A stretch of 64,000 nt of DNA from Nitratireductor mangrovi (GCF_007922615.2 NZ_CP042301.2:310001-374000), one strand, 5' to 3'; shown: positions 1 through 10,923, counted from the stretch's first letter. Made by a program: numbers and translations. Notes: generated from the sequence alone by a model not told the origin.

Positions 1-17
1 CGGAGAACGCTTCGCGG

Positions 18-470
18 GTGTTTGCGCGTGGCAAGGATGAAGGAACGGCCCGCTGGTGGATGGGTTCGCTGGCGCTGATCAAGGCGACGAGTGCGGAGAC
101 GGGCGGGCTGTACACGCTTGTCGAAGTGCGCGAGGACGAAAGCGAGACGCCACTACACGTTCACCATCGAGAGGACGAGACTTTCTGGGTTCTGGAGGGC
201 GAGGTCGAGTTCGAGGTTGGGGGCACCATCACGCATGCGGGTCCGGGCACGATGCTGTTCGGCCCGCGCGGCGTGCCTCATCGCTATGCGATCAGGCGCG
301 GGCCAGCCCGACTGCTGTTCCTGTTCACGCCCGGCGGTTTCGAAGGCCTCCTGATGGAGACCAGCGAACCGGCCGGAGAGTTCAGGCTGCCGCTTGAGGG
401 CGAGGCGATGCCCGACTTCGAGACACTGCCGGCCACGGTCCGCAAATACGGATGCGAGCTGCTCGCCTGA
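18..470 (+). CDS. Cupin-domain protein, possibly 5'-truncated by the window edge
   Basis: A small single-domain cupin (150 residues from the GTG at 18). Cupin motif 1 is visible with metal-ligand candidates His47, His49 and Glu54. Motif 2 has the PRGVPH pattern with His88, so a mononuclear metal-binding beta-barrel is expected. The substrate cannot be told from sequence. The reading frame stays open upstream to base 3, so the true start may lie outside the window and the N-terminus given here is uncertain. It converges with the sirtuin gene on the other strand. Family known; function inferred only as a small-molecule-binding or enzymatic cupin. Confidence 0.8.
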   Translation: MFARGKDEGTARWWMGSLALIKATSAETGGLYTLVEVREDESETPLHVHHREDETFWVLEGEVEFEVGGTITHAGPGTMLFGPRGVPHRYAIRRGPARLLFLFTPGGFEGLLMETSEPAGEFRLPLEGEAMPDFETLPATVRKYGCELLA

Positions 471-505
471 AGCTGGTTGGAAGCCTCGGCCGCCGTTGAG
501 GTTCG

Positions 506-1210
506 TCAGCCGCGGCCCAACACCCGCTCCACGAAGGCCGGCACGATCTCGCTCGCCTTGCCGTGCTGCGTCTCCGCAAACCTGTAGGAGCCCTCCGTCG
601 CCTCGAGGTTGAGTTCGACCGTATGGGCACCCGCCATACGCGCCTCCTCGTTGAAGCCGGCGGCGGGGTAGACGGTGCCGCTGGTGCCGATGGCGACGAA
701 CAGATCACAGTTGCCCAGCGCCTCGTAGATGCGCTCCATGTGATAGGGCATTTCGCCGAACCACACGACATCCGGGCGCATGAAGCCGGGCGAGTTGCAG
801 GACGGGCAGGCGAGTTCGACCGACAGGTCGCCGTTCCATTCCTGCCGGTTGCCGCAATTGGCGCACAGCGCCCGCGCAAGCTCCCCATGCATGTGGATCA
901 GCTTGCGCGATCCGGCGCGCTCGTGCAGATCATCGATATTCTGCGTGACCAGCAGAAAGTCGCCGTCGTAGCGCCTTTCGAGTTCGGCGAGCGCGGCATG
1001 CGCTGGGTTGGGCGTCACGCCGGTCATGCCGCGGCGGCGCTGGTTGTAGAAATCGTGCACCTGCGCCGGGTCGCGGGCAAAGCCCTCCGGCGTTGCGACA
1101 TCGCGATAGTCGATCTTCGACCAGATGCCGTCCTTGTCGCGAAAGGTGTCGACGCCCGATTCGGCGGAGATTCCGGCCCCGGTGAGGATGACGATGGAGG
1201 AGGGGGTCAT
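506..1210 (-). CDS. cobB: NAD-dependent protein deacylase, sirtuin (CobB/Sir2)
   Basis: A 234-residue sirtuin removing acyl groups from protein lysines with NAD+ as co-substrate, in the cytoplasm. Visible motifs are GAGISAESG (11-19) for NAD binding, TQNIDD (89-94), the catalytic His108 in the HGE motif, and four zinc cysteines (116, 119, 135, 138). Length is normal for a bacterial class III sirtuin. The ATG start lies just downstream of an AG-rich stretch on the minus strand. It sits head-on to the cupin gene and upstream of nothing obviously coregulated. Assignment is secure at family level; deacetylase versus desuccinylase preference is not resolved here. Confidence 0.93.
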   Translation of the reverse strand: MTPSSIVILTGAGISAESGVDTFRDKDGIWSKIDYRDVATPEGFARDPAQVHDFYNQRRRGMTGVTPNPAHAALAELERRYDGDFLLVTQNIDDLHERAGSRKLIHMHGELARALCANCGNRQEWNGDLSVELACPSCNSPGFMRPDVVWFGEMPYHMERIYEALGNCDLFVAIGTSGTVYPAAGFNEEARMAGAHTVELNLEATEGSYRFAETQHGKASEIVPAFVERVLGRG

Positions 1211-1335
1211 GGTTTGTCTATCAAGATCGCCGGTTGATGGTCATCTAGACGCGTTGTACGCGAAGCGTGGGGGACAAACGGGCCTCCCTGTGAGAAAGCG
1301 ATAGACAAGTGTTGTCGCGGGCGGCCCGGGTGCGC

Positions 1336-2751
1336 CTAGGTTTCCGTGCCGCCGACGGTCATGCGGTCCATCCTGAGATGTGGCTGGCCGACGCCGACTG
1401 GTACGCCCTGGCCCGCCTTGCCGCACATGCCGATGCCGGTGTCGAGCTTCATGTCGTTGCCGATCATGGAGACCCGGTGCATGGCGTCGGGGCCGTTGCC
1501 GATCAGCATCGCGCCCTTGATAGGCCGGGTCACCTTGCCGTCCTCGATACGGTAGGCCTCCGTGCAGGCGAAGACGAACTTGCCCGAGGTAATGTCGACC
1601 TGGCCACCGCCGAAGGAGACGGCATAGATGCCGTCCTTCACCGAAGCGATGATTTCGGCCGGTTCCTTGTCGCCGCCGGTCATGAAGGTGTTGGTCATGC
1701 GCGGCATCGGCTCGTGCGCGTAGGATTCGCGCCGGCCGTTGCCGGTCGCCGCAACGCCCATCAGACGCGCATTCTGCCGATCCTGCATGTAGCCGACCAG
1801 CTTGCCGTCCTCGATGAGAACGTTGCGATTGGTTGGCGTGCCTTCGTCGTCGATGGTGAGCGAACCGCGCCGCTCGGCGATGGTGCCGTCGTCGACGACG
1901 GTGACGCCCCTGGCGGCTACCTGCTGGCCCATCAGGCCGGAAAAGGCCGAGGTCTTCTTGCGGTTGAAGTCGCCTTCGAGTCCGTGGCCGACCGCCTCGT
2001 GCAGCATCACGCCGGGCCAGCCGGCGCCGAGCACGATGTCGAAGGTGCCGGCGGGGGCTGCCACCGCCTCCAGATTGACCAGCGCCTGCCGCAGCGCCTC
2101 ACTGGCCGCGTGCTGCCACGAGCCCTCGGCCACGAACTCGCCGAACGACTTGCGCCCGCCCATGCCATGGGAACCGGTCTCCTGGCGGTCGCCGTCGCCG
2201 ACCACGACGGAGACGTTCATTCGCACCAAGGGCCTGATATCGCGAACGAAATGACCGTCGGCGCGCAAGATCTCGACATTCTGCCATGACGCCGCGAGCG
2301 ATGCGGTCACCTGGCGTACGCGCGGGTCCTTCGCCCGCAGCCAGGCATCGATTTCCTGCAGCAGCCCGGCCTTTTCGGCGAAGCCCGGTTCCGCGATCGG
2401 GTTTTCGTCACCGTAGAGCTTGCGGTTGGTGCCCGCCGGGGCATCGGCAAGCGTGCCGGAGTACCCGGCCTTGACCGCCGAGACGGCGTCGGCCGCGCGC
2501 AACAGCGCGCTTTCGGAAAGCTCGCTCGAATGAGCATAGCCGGTCGCCTCGCCGGCCACCGCGCGCAGGCCAAACCCTTGATCCTGATTGAAATTCGCCG
2601 TCTTCAGGCGGCCGTTGTCGAAGACAAGCGCCTCGCCTTCGGAATATTCCAGGAAGAGCTCGCCGTCGTCGGCACCGGCGATCGCCTGCGAGACATGCCG
2701 GCGGACGGCTTCTTCCGAGATGTCGAATCGTTCGAGAAGGGGGGTGGCCAC
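1336..2751 (-). CDS. tldD: Metalloprotease TldD
   Basis: A 471-residue TldD, the zinc-dependent partner that with TldE/PmbA degrades unfolded peptides and matures microcins and some modified peptides in Enterobacteria. The zinc motif HEAVGH is at 251-256, within a typical full-length TldD. The start is a GTG at 2751. No tldE/pmbA lies in this window, so the partner, if present, is elsewhere. The gene diverges from a small membrane-protein gene at 2842, so their promoters share the interval 2752-2841. In rhizobia tldD commonly lies next to the cytochrome oxidase operon, as here. Confidence 0.95.
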   Translation of the reverse strand: MATPLLERFDISEEAVRRHVSQAIAGADDGELFLEYSEGEALVFDNGRLKTANFNQDQGFGLRAVAGEATGYAHSSELSESALLRAADAVSAVKAGYSGTLADAPAGTNRKLYGDENPIAEPGFAEKAGLLQEIDAWLRAKDPRVRQVTASLAASWQNVEILRADGHFVRDIRPLVRMNVSVVVGDGDRQETGSHGMGGRKSFGEFVAEGSWQHAASEALRQALVNLEAVAAPAGTFDIVLGAGWPGVMLHEAVGHGLEGDFNRKKTSAFSGLMGQQVAARGVTVVDDGTIAERRGSLTIDDEGTPTNRNVLIEDGKLVGYMQDRQNARLMGVAATGNGRRESYAHEPMPRMTNTFMTGGDKEPAEIIASVKDGIYAVSFGGGQVDITSGKFVFACTEAYRIEDGKVTRPIKGAMLIGNGPDAMHRVSMIGNDMKLDTGIGMCGKAGQGVPVGVGQPHLRMDRMTVGGTET

Positions 2752-2841
2752 GACTGATGAACTCCGTCTTCTGGAATCTGCTTTTCCCGCCTATATAGTC
2801 GCGCTCGAGCGGACTTGCATGCAAGGCGGACGATTGGCGCG

Positions 2842-2982
2842 ATGCGACTTCTGATCTGGCTTTCGATCGGCGCCGTGGTCGGCCTTGCCTGCGGTTTGCC
2901 GTTCGGACGCGACTACGCGCTGATGGGGCTTGGGCTGGGCATCGCCGGCGGCTTCGGCGTGTTCCTCGGGCTGCGCAGGTGA
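2842..2982 (+). CDS. Small two-helix membrane protein, 46 aa
   Basis: A 46-residue reading frame starting at ATG 2842 and ending TGA at 2982. It shows two hydrophobic glycine-rich segments (about residues 3-18 and 28-44) joined by a short polar turn with an FGRDY sequence, consistent with a small inner-membrane hairpin protein. It ends with two arginines, so the C-terminus is probably cytoplasmic. Such short proteins next to tldD are seen in rhizobia but have no known function, and I do not assign one. It is divergently placed to tldD and followed 3'-to-3' by the ialB-like gene. Confidence 0.6.
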   Translation: MRLLIWLSIGAVVGLACGLPFGRDYALMGLGLGIAGGFGVFLGLRR

Positions 2983-3031
2983 GGAATGGTCGCGAAACCC
3001 GCGGCAAAACCTCCGGAAAAATGCGGAAACG

Positions 3032-3547
3032 TTAGGGAAGTTCGGCGAAACCCGCAGAAAAGCCGGCGAGGTCGACCGGGATGCCGATGCCTTCCTCCGG
3101 CGTCTGGAACACGATGAAGGTCGCCGCGGTTCCCGTCTTCAGAGTCTCCAGCAGCGGGTCTTCCAGAATCACCTCGGCGTAACAGCCGTCCTGGAAGCAG
3201 CGCACGAAATAGGCGCGGCCGATGTCCTTGCCGTCGACGTTGAGGCCGAGCCCGTTGGGCAAGAGCACGCCGAGGGGAGCGAGGACGCGCAAGATCTCGG
3301 CCTTGTTGTCGGCGGTCTTCAGAACCACCACCGAAAGCCCGACCTCGGGACGGTCCTCGGCGACGACATTCTGCATCAACGCGCATTGCTCGCCGGTCGC
3401 GCCGGCCGGAATGTCGCAGATGATCGACCATGCGCCATGGGTCGAGCGGACCGAGCCGGCCTGTTGCGCCGACGCGCCGCCGGGCAGGGCGAGAAGAAGT
3501 GCCGCCAGGGCGGCCGCGGCGAAGGCGCGTGCAAATATCATCGGCAT
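3032..3547 (-). CDS. Invasion-associated locus B (IalB) family periplasmic protein
   Basis: A 171-residue secreted protein of the IalB family. An N-terminal signal peptide (about residues 1-28, ending in the ASA/QQ cleavage region) is followed by the family's STHGAW core and four cysteines spaced as in IalB proteins, likely forming two disulfides. I chose the ATG at 3547 because GGAG lies six bases upstream; a GTG at 3568 is an in-frame alternative. The family is named from Bartonella, where IalB contributes to erythrocyte entry, but in free-living rhizobia the role is unknown. Commonly placed directly before the cox operon, as here. Confidence 0.88.
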   Translation of the reverse strand: MPMIFARAFAAAALAALLLALPGGASAQQAGSVRSTHGAWSIICDIPAGATGEQCALMQNVVAEDRPEVGLSVVVLKTADNKAEILRVLAPLGVLLPNGLGLNVDGKDIGRAYFVRCFQDGCYAEVILEDPLLETLKTGTAATFIVFQTPEEGIGIPVDLAGFSAGFAELP

Positions 3548-3895
3548 GTCGGCTCCAGGGCGAATCACCCAAATCTATCCCGCGCAAGGGCCCAAACAAA
3601 GCCGCCACGGGCGCGGCAGGCCCGGAATTCGGACGATCTCCGCAGATGCATGCGAAATCGGTCCGAAATGCGACGCCGTCACGCTGTTGCGGCCGACCGC
3701 GGTGGCTTTCCGCCCGCCGCTTGCCATTTCGAGGCTTCGCGCAAAAATGCCGCATGGCATCGAAAGGGGGCTTTCTTGCGGACGGCCGGAGAGTATGGTT
3801 TTAACGGCCAACTCGCGACCGGGAGTCCTGCCCGGCGATATTTGGCGCGCACAGGCTGACGGCCGCGCATTCCGATCGAGGAGAAGAGAAGCGTG
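3548..3895. promoter_or_regulatory. Divergent intergenic region between ialB-like gene and coxB
   Basis: About 350 bases without a convincing gene between two divergently transcribed genes. Promoters for both are presumably here. A GAGGAGAAGAGAAG ribosome-binding stretch is at its right end just before coxB. I see no terminator, clear palindromic operator or RNA gene in it. Confidence 0.4.
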
Positions 3896-4762
3896 ATGAG
3901 AAAGCCCCTGGCGATCCTGTCCGGCATTCCGGCGCTGACGGTATCGGCGCCAGCCCTCGCCGCGCAGCCCGAACCCTGGCAGTGGCGCTTCCAGCCGGCG
4001 GTCACCTCCATCATGGAGCAGACCACCTGGTTCGAGATCTATACGCTCTGGTTCATCGTCCCGATCACCATCCTGGTGCTGGCGCTGCTCGCCTGGGCGA
4101 TTTTCCGCTTCCGCGAAAGCGCCAACCCGACGCCGTCGCGCACCAGCCACAACACGCTGATCGAGGTCATCTGGACGGTCGGGCCGGTGGTCATCCTGCT
4201 TTTCCTCGCAGTGCCCTCGTTCCAGTTGCTGACCGCCCAGTACACGCCGCCGGAAGACCCCGAGATCACCATCAAGGCGACCGGGGTACAGTGGTACTGG
4301 GATTACGAATACCAGACCGAGGAGCCTCTCAACTTTTCCTCGCTGATCCTGCAGGACGACGACCGCGCCGGACTCGGCAAGGAAGACATGGCGGCCTATC
4401 CGAGGCTTCTCGCCGTCGACAACGAAGTTGTCGTGCCGGTCGATACGACGGTTCGCGTGCTGGTGACCGCGAGCGACGTCATCCATGCCTTCGCCATGCC
4501 GGCCTTCGGGGTGAAGACCGACGCCGTGCCCGGGCGCATCAATGAAATCTGGTTCAAGGCCAAGAAGGAAGGCCTCTATTACGGACAGTGCTCGGAACTG
4601 TGCGGCAAGGACCATGCCTTCATGCCGATCGGCATCCGCGTGGTGACGCGGGAACAGTACGATACCTGGCTTGCCGCGGCCCAGTCCGACCTGCCGGGCG
4701 CCAACAAGGCGCTGATGGCGGCGGTCGAGGCCGAAACCAGGGTTGCGGACGCCGGCAATTGA
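3896..4762 (+). CDS. coxB: Cytochrome c oxidase subunit II
   Basis: The CuA-bearing subunit of the aa3 oxidase, accepting electrons from cytochrome c. It has a cleavable signal peptide (about 1-23), two transmembrane helices (about 50-72 and 90-112) and a periplasmic cupredoxin domain with the CuA ligands His197, Cys232, Cys236, His240 and Met243. Length (288 residues) is normal. The ATG at 3896 has a purine-rich ribosome-binding site; a GTG lies one codon before. It is the first gene of a tightly packed operon that continues with subunit I, heme O synthase, assembly factors and subunit III. Confidence 0.97.
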   Translation: MRKPLAILSGIPALTVSAPALAAQPEPWQWRFQPAVTSIMEQTTWFEIYTLWFIVPITILVLALLAWAIFRFRESANPTPSRTSHNTLIEVIWTVGPVVILLFLAVPSFQLLTAQYTPPEDPEITIKATGVQWYWDYEYQTEEPLNFSSLILQDDDRAGLGKEDMAAYPRLLAVDNEVVVPVDTTVRVLVTASDVIHAFAMPAFGVKTDAVPGRINEIWFKAKKEGLYYGQCSELCGKDHAFMPIGIRVVTREQYDTWLAAAQSDLPGANKALMAAVEAETRVADAGN

Positions 4763-6454
<1,692 letters not shown>

Positions 6455-6472
6455 GATAGGCTGCAAGAGAGG

Positions 6473-6495
6473 AACCGCCGGCCAGCCCGGCGGTT
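6473..6495 (+). other. Nine-base-pair hairpin between coxA and ctaB
   Basis: Perfect inverted repeat AACCGCCGG (6473-6481) / CCGGCGGTT (6487-6495) with a five-base loop. No long T-run follows, so it is a poor intrinsic terminator. It could instead be an RNA-processing or 3'-end stabilising element limiting downstream expression relative to coxBA. Confidence 0.5.
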
Positions 6496-6537
6496 TCGGC
6501 CAACAGGGCCAACAAGGGACGAAAACGGTAACGACCG

Positions 6538-7470
6538 ATGGCCATCGTCGACAACCACGGCAGGCAAGATGCGACCGTTCGCCTCTCGGAGGCGACGCCC
6601 GGCGACTATTTCGCGCTGCTCAAGCCGCGGGTGATGTCGCTGGTCGTGTTCACGGCGGTCGTCGGACTGGTGGCGGCGCCGGTGTCGGTGAATCCGTTCA
6701 TCGCGCTGGTCGCTATCCTGTCGATCGCGGTCGGCGCCGGTGCGTCCGGCGCGCTCAACATGTGGTACGACGCCGACATCGACGGCAAGATGGCGCGCAC
6801 CGCCAGCCGCCCCGTGCCTTCGGGCCGCATACAGCCGGAAGAGGCTCTCGTCTTCGGGCTGGTGCTTTCCTTCTTTTCGGTGATGACGCTGGGCGTCATC
6901 GTCAACTGGATGGCTGCGGCACTGCTGGCCTTCACGATCTTCTTCTACGTCGTCATCTACACGATGTGGCTCAAGCGCTGGACCCCGCAGAACATCGTCA
7001 TCGGCGGCGCGGCGGGCGCCTTCCCGCCGATGGTCGGCTGGGCCGCCGCCACCGGCTCCCTCAGCCTGGAAAGCGTTATCCTGTTCCTGATCATCTTCCT
7101 GTGGACGCCGCCGCACTTCTGGGCGCTGGCGCTGTTCAAGTCGGGTGACTACGCGCGCGCCGGCATCCCGATGATGCCGAATGTGGCCGGCGTGGCCTCC
7201 ACGCGCCGCCAGATCTTCGCCTACGCGCTGGTAATCGCGCCGGTCGGCGTGCTGCCCTGGGCTCTCGGCTTCGCCAGCGCCGCCTATGGCGCGGTGTCGG
7301 CAGGACTCGGCGCGGGCTTCGTGTGGTATGCATGGCAGGTGCTCCAGATGGCGGATGGCGACCGCTCGATGCGGCCCGCCAAGGCGCTGTTCGCCTTCTC
7401 GATCCTGTATCTGTTCGCGATCTTCGCCGCCTATCTGCTCGACACCATCGCCGGCCGCTTGTGGATTTGA
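6538..7470 (+). CDS. ctaB: Heme O synthase (protoheme IX farnesyltransferase)
   Basis: A UbiA-family prenyltransferase that farnesylates heme b to heme o, precursor of the heme a of the oxidase encoded beside it. The 310-residue product has about nine transmembrane helices. The first Asp-rich substrate motif reads [19 protein letters not shown], the classical Dx3D...RTxxRP pattern of this family, and a second motif lies near [15 protein letters not shown]. Its TGA overlaps the start of the small coxF gene, so the two are likely translationally coupled. Confidence 0.96.
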   Translation: MAIVDNHGRQDATVRLSEATPGDYFALLKPRVMSLVVFTAVVGLVAAPVSVNPFIALVAILSIAVGAGASGALNMWYDADIDGKMARTASRPVPSGRIQPEEALVFGLVLSFFSVMTLGVIVNWMAAALLAFTIFFYVVIYTMWLKRWTPQNIVIGGAAGAFPPMVGWAAATGSLSLESVILFLIIFLWTPPHFWALALFKSGDYARAGIPMMPNVAGVASTRRQIFAYALVIAPVGVLPWALGFASAAYGAVSAGLGAGFVWYAWQVLQMADGDRSMRPAKALFAFSILYLFAIFAAYLLDTIAGRLWI

Positions 7471-7634
7471 TGATGGCGACCGAGGACAAGGGAATCACGC
7501 TCACCCCGGCTCAGGCCAAGGCGCGCCGCGCCCGCTCCGTCGCGATCGCGCTGGCGCTGGCGGCTATGGTGGTCATCTTCTATTTCGCCACCATCGCCAA
7601 GTTCGGACCGGCGCTCTTCGAGCGGGCGCTCTGA
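7470..7634 (+). CDS. coxF: CoxF-like small membrane protein of the oxidase operon
   Basis: A 54-residue protein whose ATG overlaps the ctaB stop codon (ATGA-type overlap); a second ATG follows immediately. It begins with a hydrophilic stretch containing [12 protein letters not shown] and then has one transmembrane helix (about residues 27-45). Its place between ctaB and ctaG and its size match the small protein annotated CoxF in rhizobial oxidase operons. Its biochemical role is not established; oxidase assembly is suggested only by context. Confidence 0.8.
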   Translation: MMATEDKGITLTPAQAKARRARSVAIALALAAMVVIFYFATIAKFGPALFERAL

Positions 7635-7638
7635 GACC

Positions 7639-8271
7639 ATGAGCCAGGCAAGCAGCGATCCCAAGGCAAAGACGACACGCTCGAACCGCGTGGTCGCGGG
7701 CGCCTGCGTGGCGTTTTTCGCAGGCATGGTCGGCATGTCCTATGCCGCGGTGCCGCTCTATCAGCTTTTCTGCCAGGTGACCGGCTATGGCGGCACCACG
7801 CAGCGCGTCGAGCAATATTCCGACACCATTCTCGACCGCGAGATCACCATCCGATTCGACGCCAATGTCGCGAGCAACCTTCCATGGGCGTTCGCGCCGG
7901 TCGAGCGCGACGTGACCGTCCGGATCGGCGAAACGGCGCAGATCGCGTACACCGCGACCAACCCGTTCTCGCGGCCGACGCGCGGCCGCGCGTCCTTCAA
8001 CGTCTCGCCGCCGACTGCGGGCGCCTATTTCAACAAGGTCGAGTGCTTCTGCTTCACCGACACCGAACTCAAGCCGGGCGAGACGATGGAGATGCCCGTG
8101 GTCTTCTTCATCGACCCGGCGATCGTCGACGTGCCGGAACTGAAGAAGGTCGACACGATCACCCTTTCCTATACCTTCTTCGCCATCGACCAGGACCAGC
8201 CTGTCGCGGGCGCCGCGGATGGCGGAGAAGTGAACGCAACGACGGACGGGACCGATAAGCTCGGGGGATAA
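7639..8271 (+). CDS. ctaG: Cytochrome c oxidase assembly protein CtaG (Cox11)
   Basis: Copper chaperone delivering copper to the CuB site of subunit I. The 210-residue protein has one N-terminal transmembrane anchor (about 17-40) and a periplasmic immunoglobulin-like domain with the diagnostic copper motif CFCF in VECFCF, plus the upstream LFCQVTGYGG segment with a third conserved cysteine. It starts four bases after coxF and its TAA overlaps the coxC start by one base, so the run ctaB-coxF-ctaG-coxC reads as one translationally coupled unit. Confidence 0.96.
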   Translation: MSQASSDPKAKTTRSNRVVAGACVAFFAGMVGMSYAAVPLYQLFCQVTGYGGTTQRVEQYSDTILDREITIRFDANVASNLPWAFAPVERDVTVRIGETAQIAYTATNPFSRPTRGRASFNVSPPTAGAYFNKVECFCFTDTELKPGETMEMPVVFFIDPAIVDVPELKKVDTITLSYTFFAIDQDQPVAGAADGGEVNATTDGTDKLGG

Positions 8272-9158
8272 TGATGGCTGACGCCCACGCCAAACCGCAA
8301 CACGACTACCACATCATCGACCCGAGCCCGTGGCCGTTCATCGGCTCGGTCGGCGCGCTCGTCATGGCGATCGGCGGCATCGCCTGGATGCAGAGCCTGA
8401 AGAGTGGCTCGCTGCCGCTGTTCGGCCTCGATCTCGCCGGCGCCAAATACTGGATCTTCGCGATCGGCTTCCTGATCGTCATCTACACCATGATCTCGTG
8501 GTGGTCGGACACGATCAAGGAAGCGCATGAAGGCCATCACACCCGGGTCGTGTCGTTGCACCTGCGCTACGGCATGATCATGTTCATCGCCTCCGAGGTG
8601 ATGTTCTTCGTCGCCTGGTTCTGGGCTTTCTTCGACGCCAGCCTGTTTCCCAACGAGGCAGCGCAGGTGGCGCGGGCGGAATATACCGGCGGCATCTGGC
8701 CGCCGCAGGGCATCGAGGTGCTCGATCCCTTCCACCTGCCGCTCTACAACACCATCATCCTGCTTCTGTCGGGCACCACGGTCACCTGGGCGCACCACGC
8801 GCTGCTGCACGACGATCGCAAGGGCCTCATCTGGGGTCTGGCGATCACGGTCGCGCTCGGCGTGCTGTTCTCCTTCGTGCAGGTCTACGAATACATGCAC
8901 GCGCCGTTCGCGTTTTCCGATTCGATCTACGGCGCCACGTTCTTCATGGCGACCGGCTTTCACGGCTTCCATGTTCTGGTCGGCACCATCTTCCTGCTGG
9001 TGTGCCTGTTCCGCGCCATGGCCGGCGACTTCACGTCGAAGCAGCATTTCGGCTTCGAGGCCGCGGCCTGGTACTGGCACTTCGTCGATGTGGTCTGGCT
9101 GTTCCTGTTTGCCTGCGTCTATGTCTGGGCCTCGGCCGGCGCGACGATCGCGCACTGA
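8271..9158 (+). CDS. coxC: Cytochrome c oxidase subunit III
   Basis: A seven-helix membrane subunit (295 residues) stabilising the proton-pumping core. The sequence contains the family segments around FEAAAWYWHFVDVVWLFLF near the C-terminus and the ATGFHGFHV region. Two adjacent ATG codons (8271 and 8274) are possible starts; the first overlaps the ctaG stop. A GC-rich hairpin with a T-run follows the gene and probably ends the oxidase transcript. Confidence 0.97.
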   Translation: MMADAHAKPQHDYHIIDPSPWPFIGSVGALVMAIGGIAWMQSLKSGSLPLFGLDLAGAKYWIFAIGFLIVIYTMISWWSDTIKEAHEGHHTRVVSLHLRYGMIMFIASEVMFFVAWFWAFFDASLFPNEAAQVARAEYTGGIWPPQGIEVLDPFHLPLYNTIILLLSGTTVTWAHHALLHDDRKGLIWGLAITVALGVLFSFVQVYEYMHAPFAFSDSIYGATFFMATGFHGFHVLVGTIFLLVCLFRAMAGDFTSKQHFGFEAAAWYWHFVDVVWLFLFACVYVWASAGATIAH

Positions 9159-9180
9159 GCGCGCCACGATGGGTCTGCCG

Positions 9181-9209
9181 CGGCCGCCTGCGGGCGGCCG
9201 TTCTTTTTG
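9181..9209 (+). terminator. Intrinsic terminator after coxC
   Basis: CGGCCGCC (9181-9188) pairs with GGCGGCCG (9193-9200), giving an eight-pair GC stem and a four-base loop, followed directly by TTCTTTTTGT. This is a textbook rho-independent terminator located 22 bases after the coxC stop codon. Confidence 0.82.
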
Positions 9210-9237
9210 TCGGCGCATTCGGCCGGCAGGGTTCGGC

Positions 9238-9732
9238 ATGCGCTTGTTGAGCCTCATGGCATTCACACTACTGGCCGGCCTGGCGGCAATTCCCGCCGTA
9301 GCAGGCGATGTCGCCGACCTCGTCATCGTCGAAAAGGCCGAGCGCCGAATGGTGCTGATGCGCGGCGACACGGTCTTGCGCACCTACTGGATCGCGCTCG
9401 GCGACGCGCCTGTCGGCCACAAGCGCCAGGAAGGCGACGAACGCACGCCGGAAGGCCGCTACGTGCTCGACTGGCGTAACGAAAAGTCGAGCTTTCACAA
9501 ATCGATCCACGGCTCCTATCCGGACGCCGACGACCGCGCGGCTGCGACAAAGGCGGGCGTCGACCCCGGCGGCATGATCATGATACACGGCCAGCCCAAC
9601 GGCTTTGGCTGGTGGTCCTGGCTGCTGCAGCGATTCGACTGGACCGACGGCTGCATCGCCGTCACCGATCAGGAGATGGACGAGATCTGGGCGATGGTGA
9701 AGAACGGCACGGCCATCGAGATCAGGCCGTGA
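9238..9732 (+). CDS. L,D-transpeptidase (YkuD) family protein
   Basis: A 164-residue exported protein with a signal peptide (about 1-21, ending AVAG). It has the YkuD fold signatures: the His of MIMIHGQ and the catalytic Cys of DGCIAV, separated by about 27 residues. Members form 3-3 peptidoglycan crosslinks or attach proteins to peptidoglycan in the periplasm; this short form lacks extra peptidoglycan-binding domains. I start it at ATG 9238 to place the signal peptide at the N-terminus, although the frame is open upstream across the terminator. Its stop overlaps the next gene. Confidence 0.87.
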   Translation: MRLLSLMAFTLLAGLAAIPAVAGDVADLVIVEKAERRMVLMRGDTVLRTYWIALGDAPVGHKRQEGDERTPEGRYVLDWRNEKSSFHKSIHGSYPDADDRAAATKAGVDPGGMIMIHGQPNGFGWWSWLLQRFDWTDGCIAVTDQEMDEIWAMVKNGTAIEIRP

Positions 9733-10115
9733 GCGCGGACAGGGCGCATTTCCCGCCGGTCGAGCCGGTCGCGGCGGGCCTCAAGGGACGCTGCCCGCGC
9801 TGCGGCGAAGGTAGGCTGTTCTCGGGCTATCTGACGCTGCGGCCCGGCTGCGCCAATTGTGGGCTCGACTACGGTTTCGCGGATGCCGGCGACGGGCCGG
9901 CGGTGTTCGTCATCCTCATCATCGGTTTCATCGTCGTCGGGCTGGCGCTCTGGGTCGAGGTCTCGTTCGGGCCGCCGCTGTGGCTGCATTTCATCATCTG
10001 GATTCCGCTGGCGATCGTCGGCTCGCTGGTGCCGCTGCGCCTGTTCAAGGGGGTACTGATCACCCTGCAATATGCCAACAAGGCAGCCGAGGGTCGGCTG
10101 GACGGGGACAAATGA
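9729..10115 (+). CDS. DUF983 family membrane protein
   Basis: A 128-residue protein starting at a GTG that overlaps the preceding stop (GTGA). Two zinc-ribbon-like CxxC pairs (RCPRCG and GCANCG) in the first half are followed by two transmembrane helices, the arrangement of DUF983. The family is often adjacent to cytochrome oxidase genes and SURF1 in alphaproteobacteria, suggesting a link to oxidase biogenesis, but no function is established. It overlaps SURF1 by four bases. Confidence 0.88.
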   Translation: MSADRAHFPPVEPVAAGLKGRCPRCGEGRLFSGYLTLRPGCANCGLDYGFADAGDGPAVFVILIIGFIVVGLALWVEVSFGPPLWLHFIIWIPLAIVGSLVPLRLFKGVLITLQYANKAAEGRLDGDK

Positions 10116-10873
10116 GCGCCGTGGCCGCACCGCGCCAGGGCCCGGCGGTCTGGAAGGTCGTCCTTGCCGGCGCCATCCTGTTCGCCATCCTGTGCGCGCT
10201 CGGCACCTGGCAGGTGCGCCGGTTGATCTGGAAGCAGGGGCTGCTTGCCACCATCGAGGAACGCATCCACCAGCCTCCGGTGGCGCTGGACGAGGCGAGG
10301 GCGCTGCATGGCGGCGGGGAGGACATCGAATATCTGCCTGTTTCGGCGCGGGGGACGTTCGACCATTCCGGAGAGAGGCATTTCTTTGCCACCTGGAAGG
10401 GCGCGTCGGGCTATTTCGTCTATACGCCGCTGCGGCTGACCGGGGGTGATTTTCTTTTCGTCAACCGCGGTTTCGTGCCCTACGACCGCAAGCCGGCCGA
10501 CACGCGCGCCGGGGGGCAGGTCGCCGGCGAGGTCGAAGTCATCGGGCTGGCGCGTGACCGGCTGGACCAGAAACCGTCCTCGATCCTGCCAGACAACGAT
10601 CTTGCCAAGAACATCTTCTACTGGAAGGACATCGAGGCGATGGCGGCGAGCGCCGGCCTGCCCGCCGACGCCGAGGTGGTGCCGTTCTTCGTCGATGCCA
10701 GCGACAGTCCGAACCCCGGCGGCTGGCCCGCCGGTGGCGTGACGCTGATCGATTTGCCCAACAACCATCTGCAATACGCGGTCACCTGGTACGGGCTGGC
10801 GGCGGCCCTGGCCGGGGTCGTTGCCGTCTTCGTGGTGCGCACCAGACGCTCGCGGGCGGCGCCGCGCCCTTGA
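10112..10873 (+). CDS. SURF1 family oxidase assembly protein
   Basis: A 253-residue member of the Surf1/Shy1 family, implicated in heme a insertion into subunit I. It shows the typical two-helix topology: one helix near the N-terminus (about 14-32, containing LGTWQ, a family signature) and one at the C-terminus (about 222-242, preceded by the conserved [14 protein letters not shown] segment), with a periplasmic domain between. The start ATGA overlaps the DUF983 stop. Together with ctaB, ctaG and coxABC the oxidase assembly set here is nearly complete. Confidence 0.95.
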   Translation: MSAVAAPRQGPAVWKVVLAGAILFAILCALGTWQVRRLIWKQGLLATIEERIHQPPVALDEARALHGGGEDIEYLPVSARGTFDHSGERHFFATWKGASGYFVYTPLRLTGGDFLFVNRGFVPYDRKPADTRAGGQVAGEVEVIGLARDRLDQKPSSILPDNDLAKNIFYWKDIEAMAASAGLPADAEVVPFFVDASDSPNPGGWPAGGVTLIDLPNNHLQYAVTWYGLAAALAGVVAVFVVRTRRSRAAPRP

Positions 10874-10923
10874 CACGGGCCGGTGTGCACCCTCATTTCC
10901 GCTGCGTTGAAACGAGCGACCTG

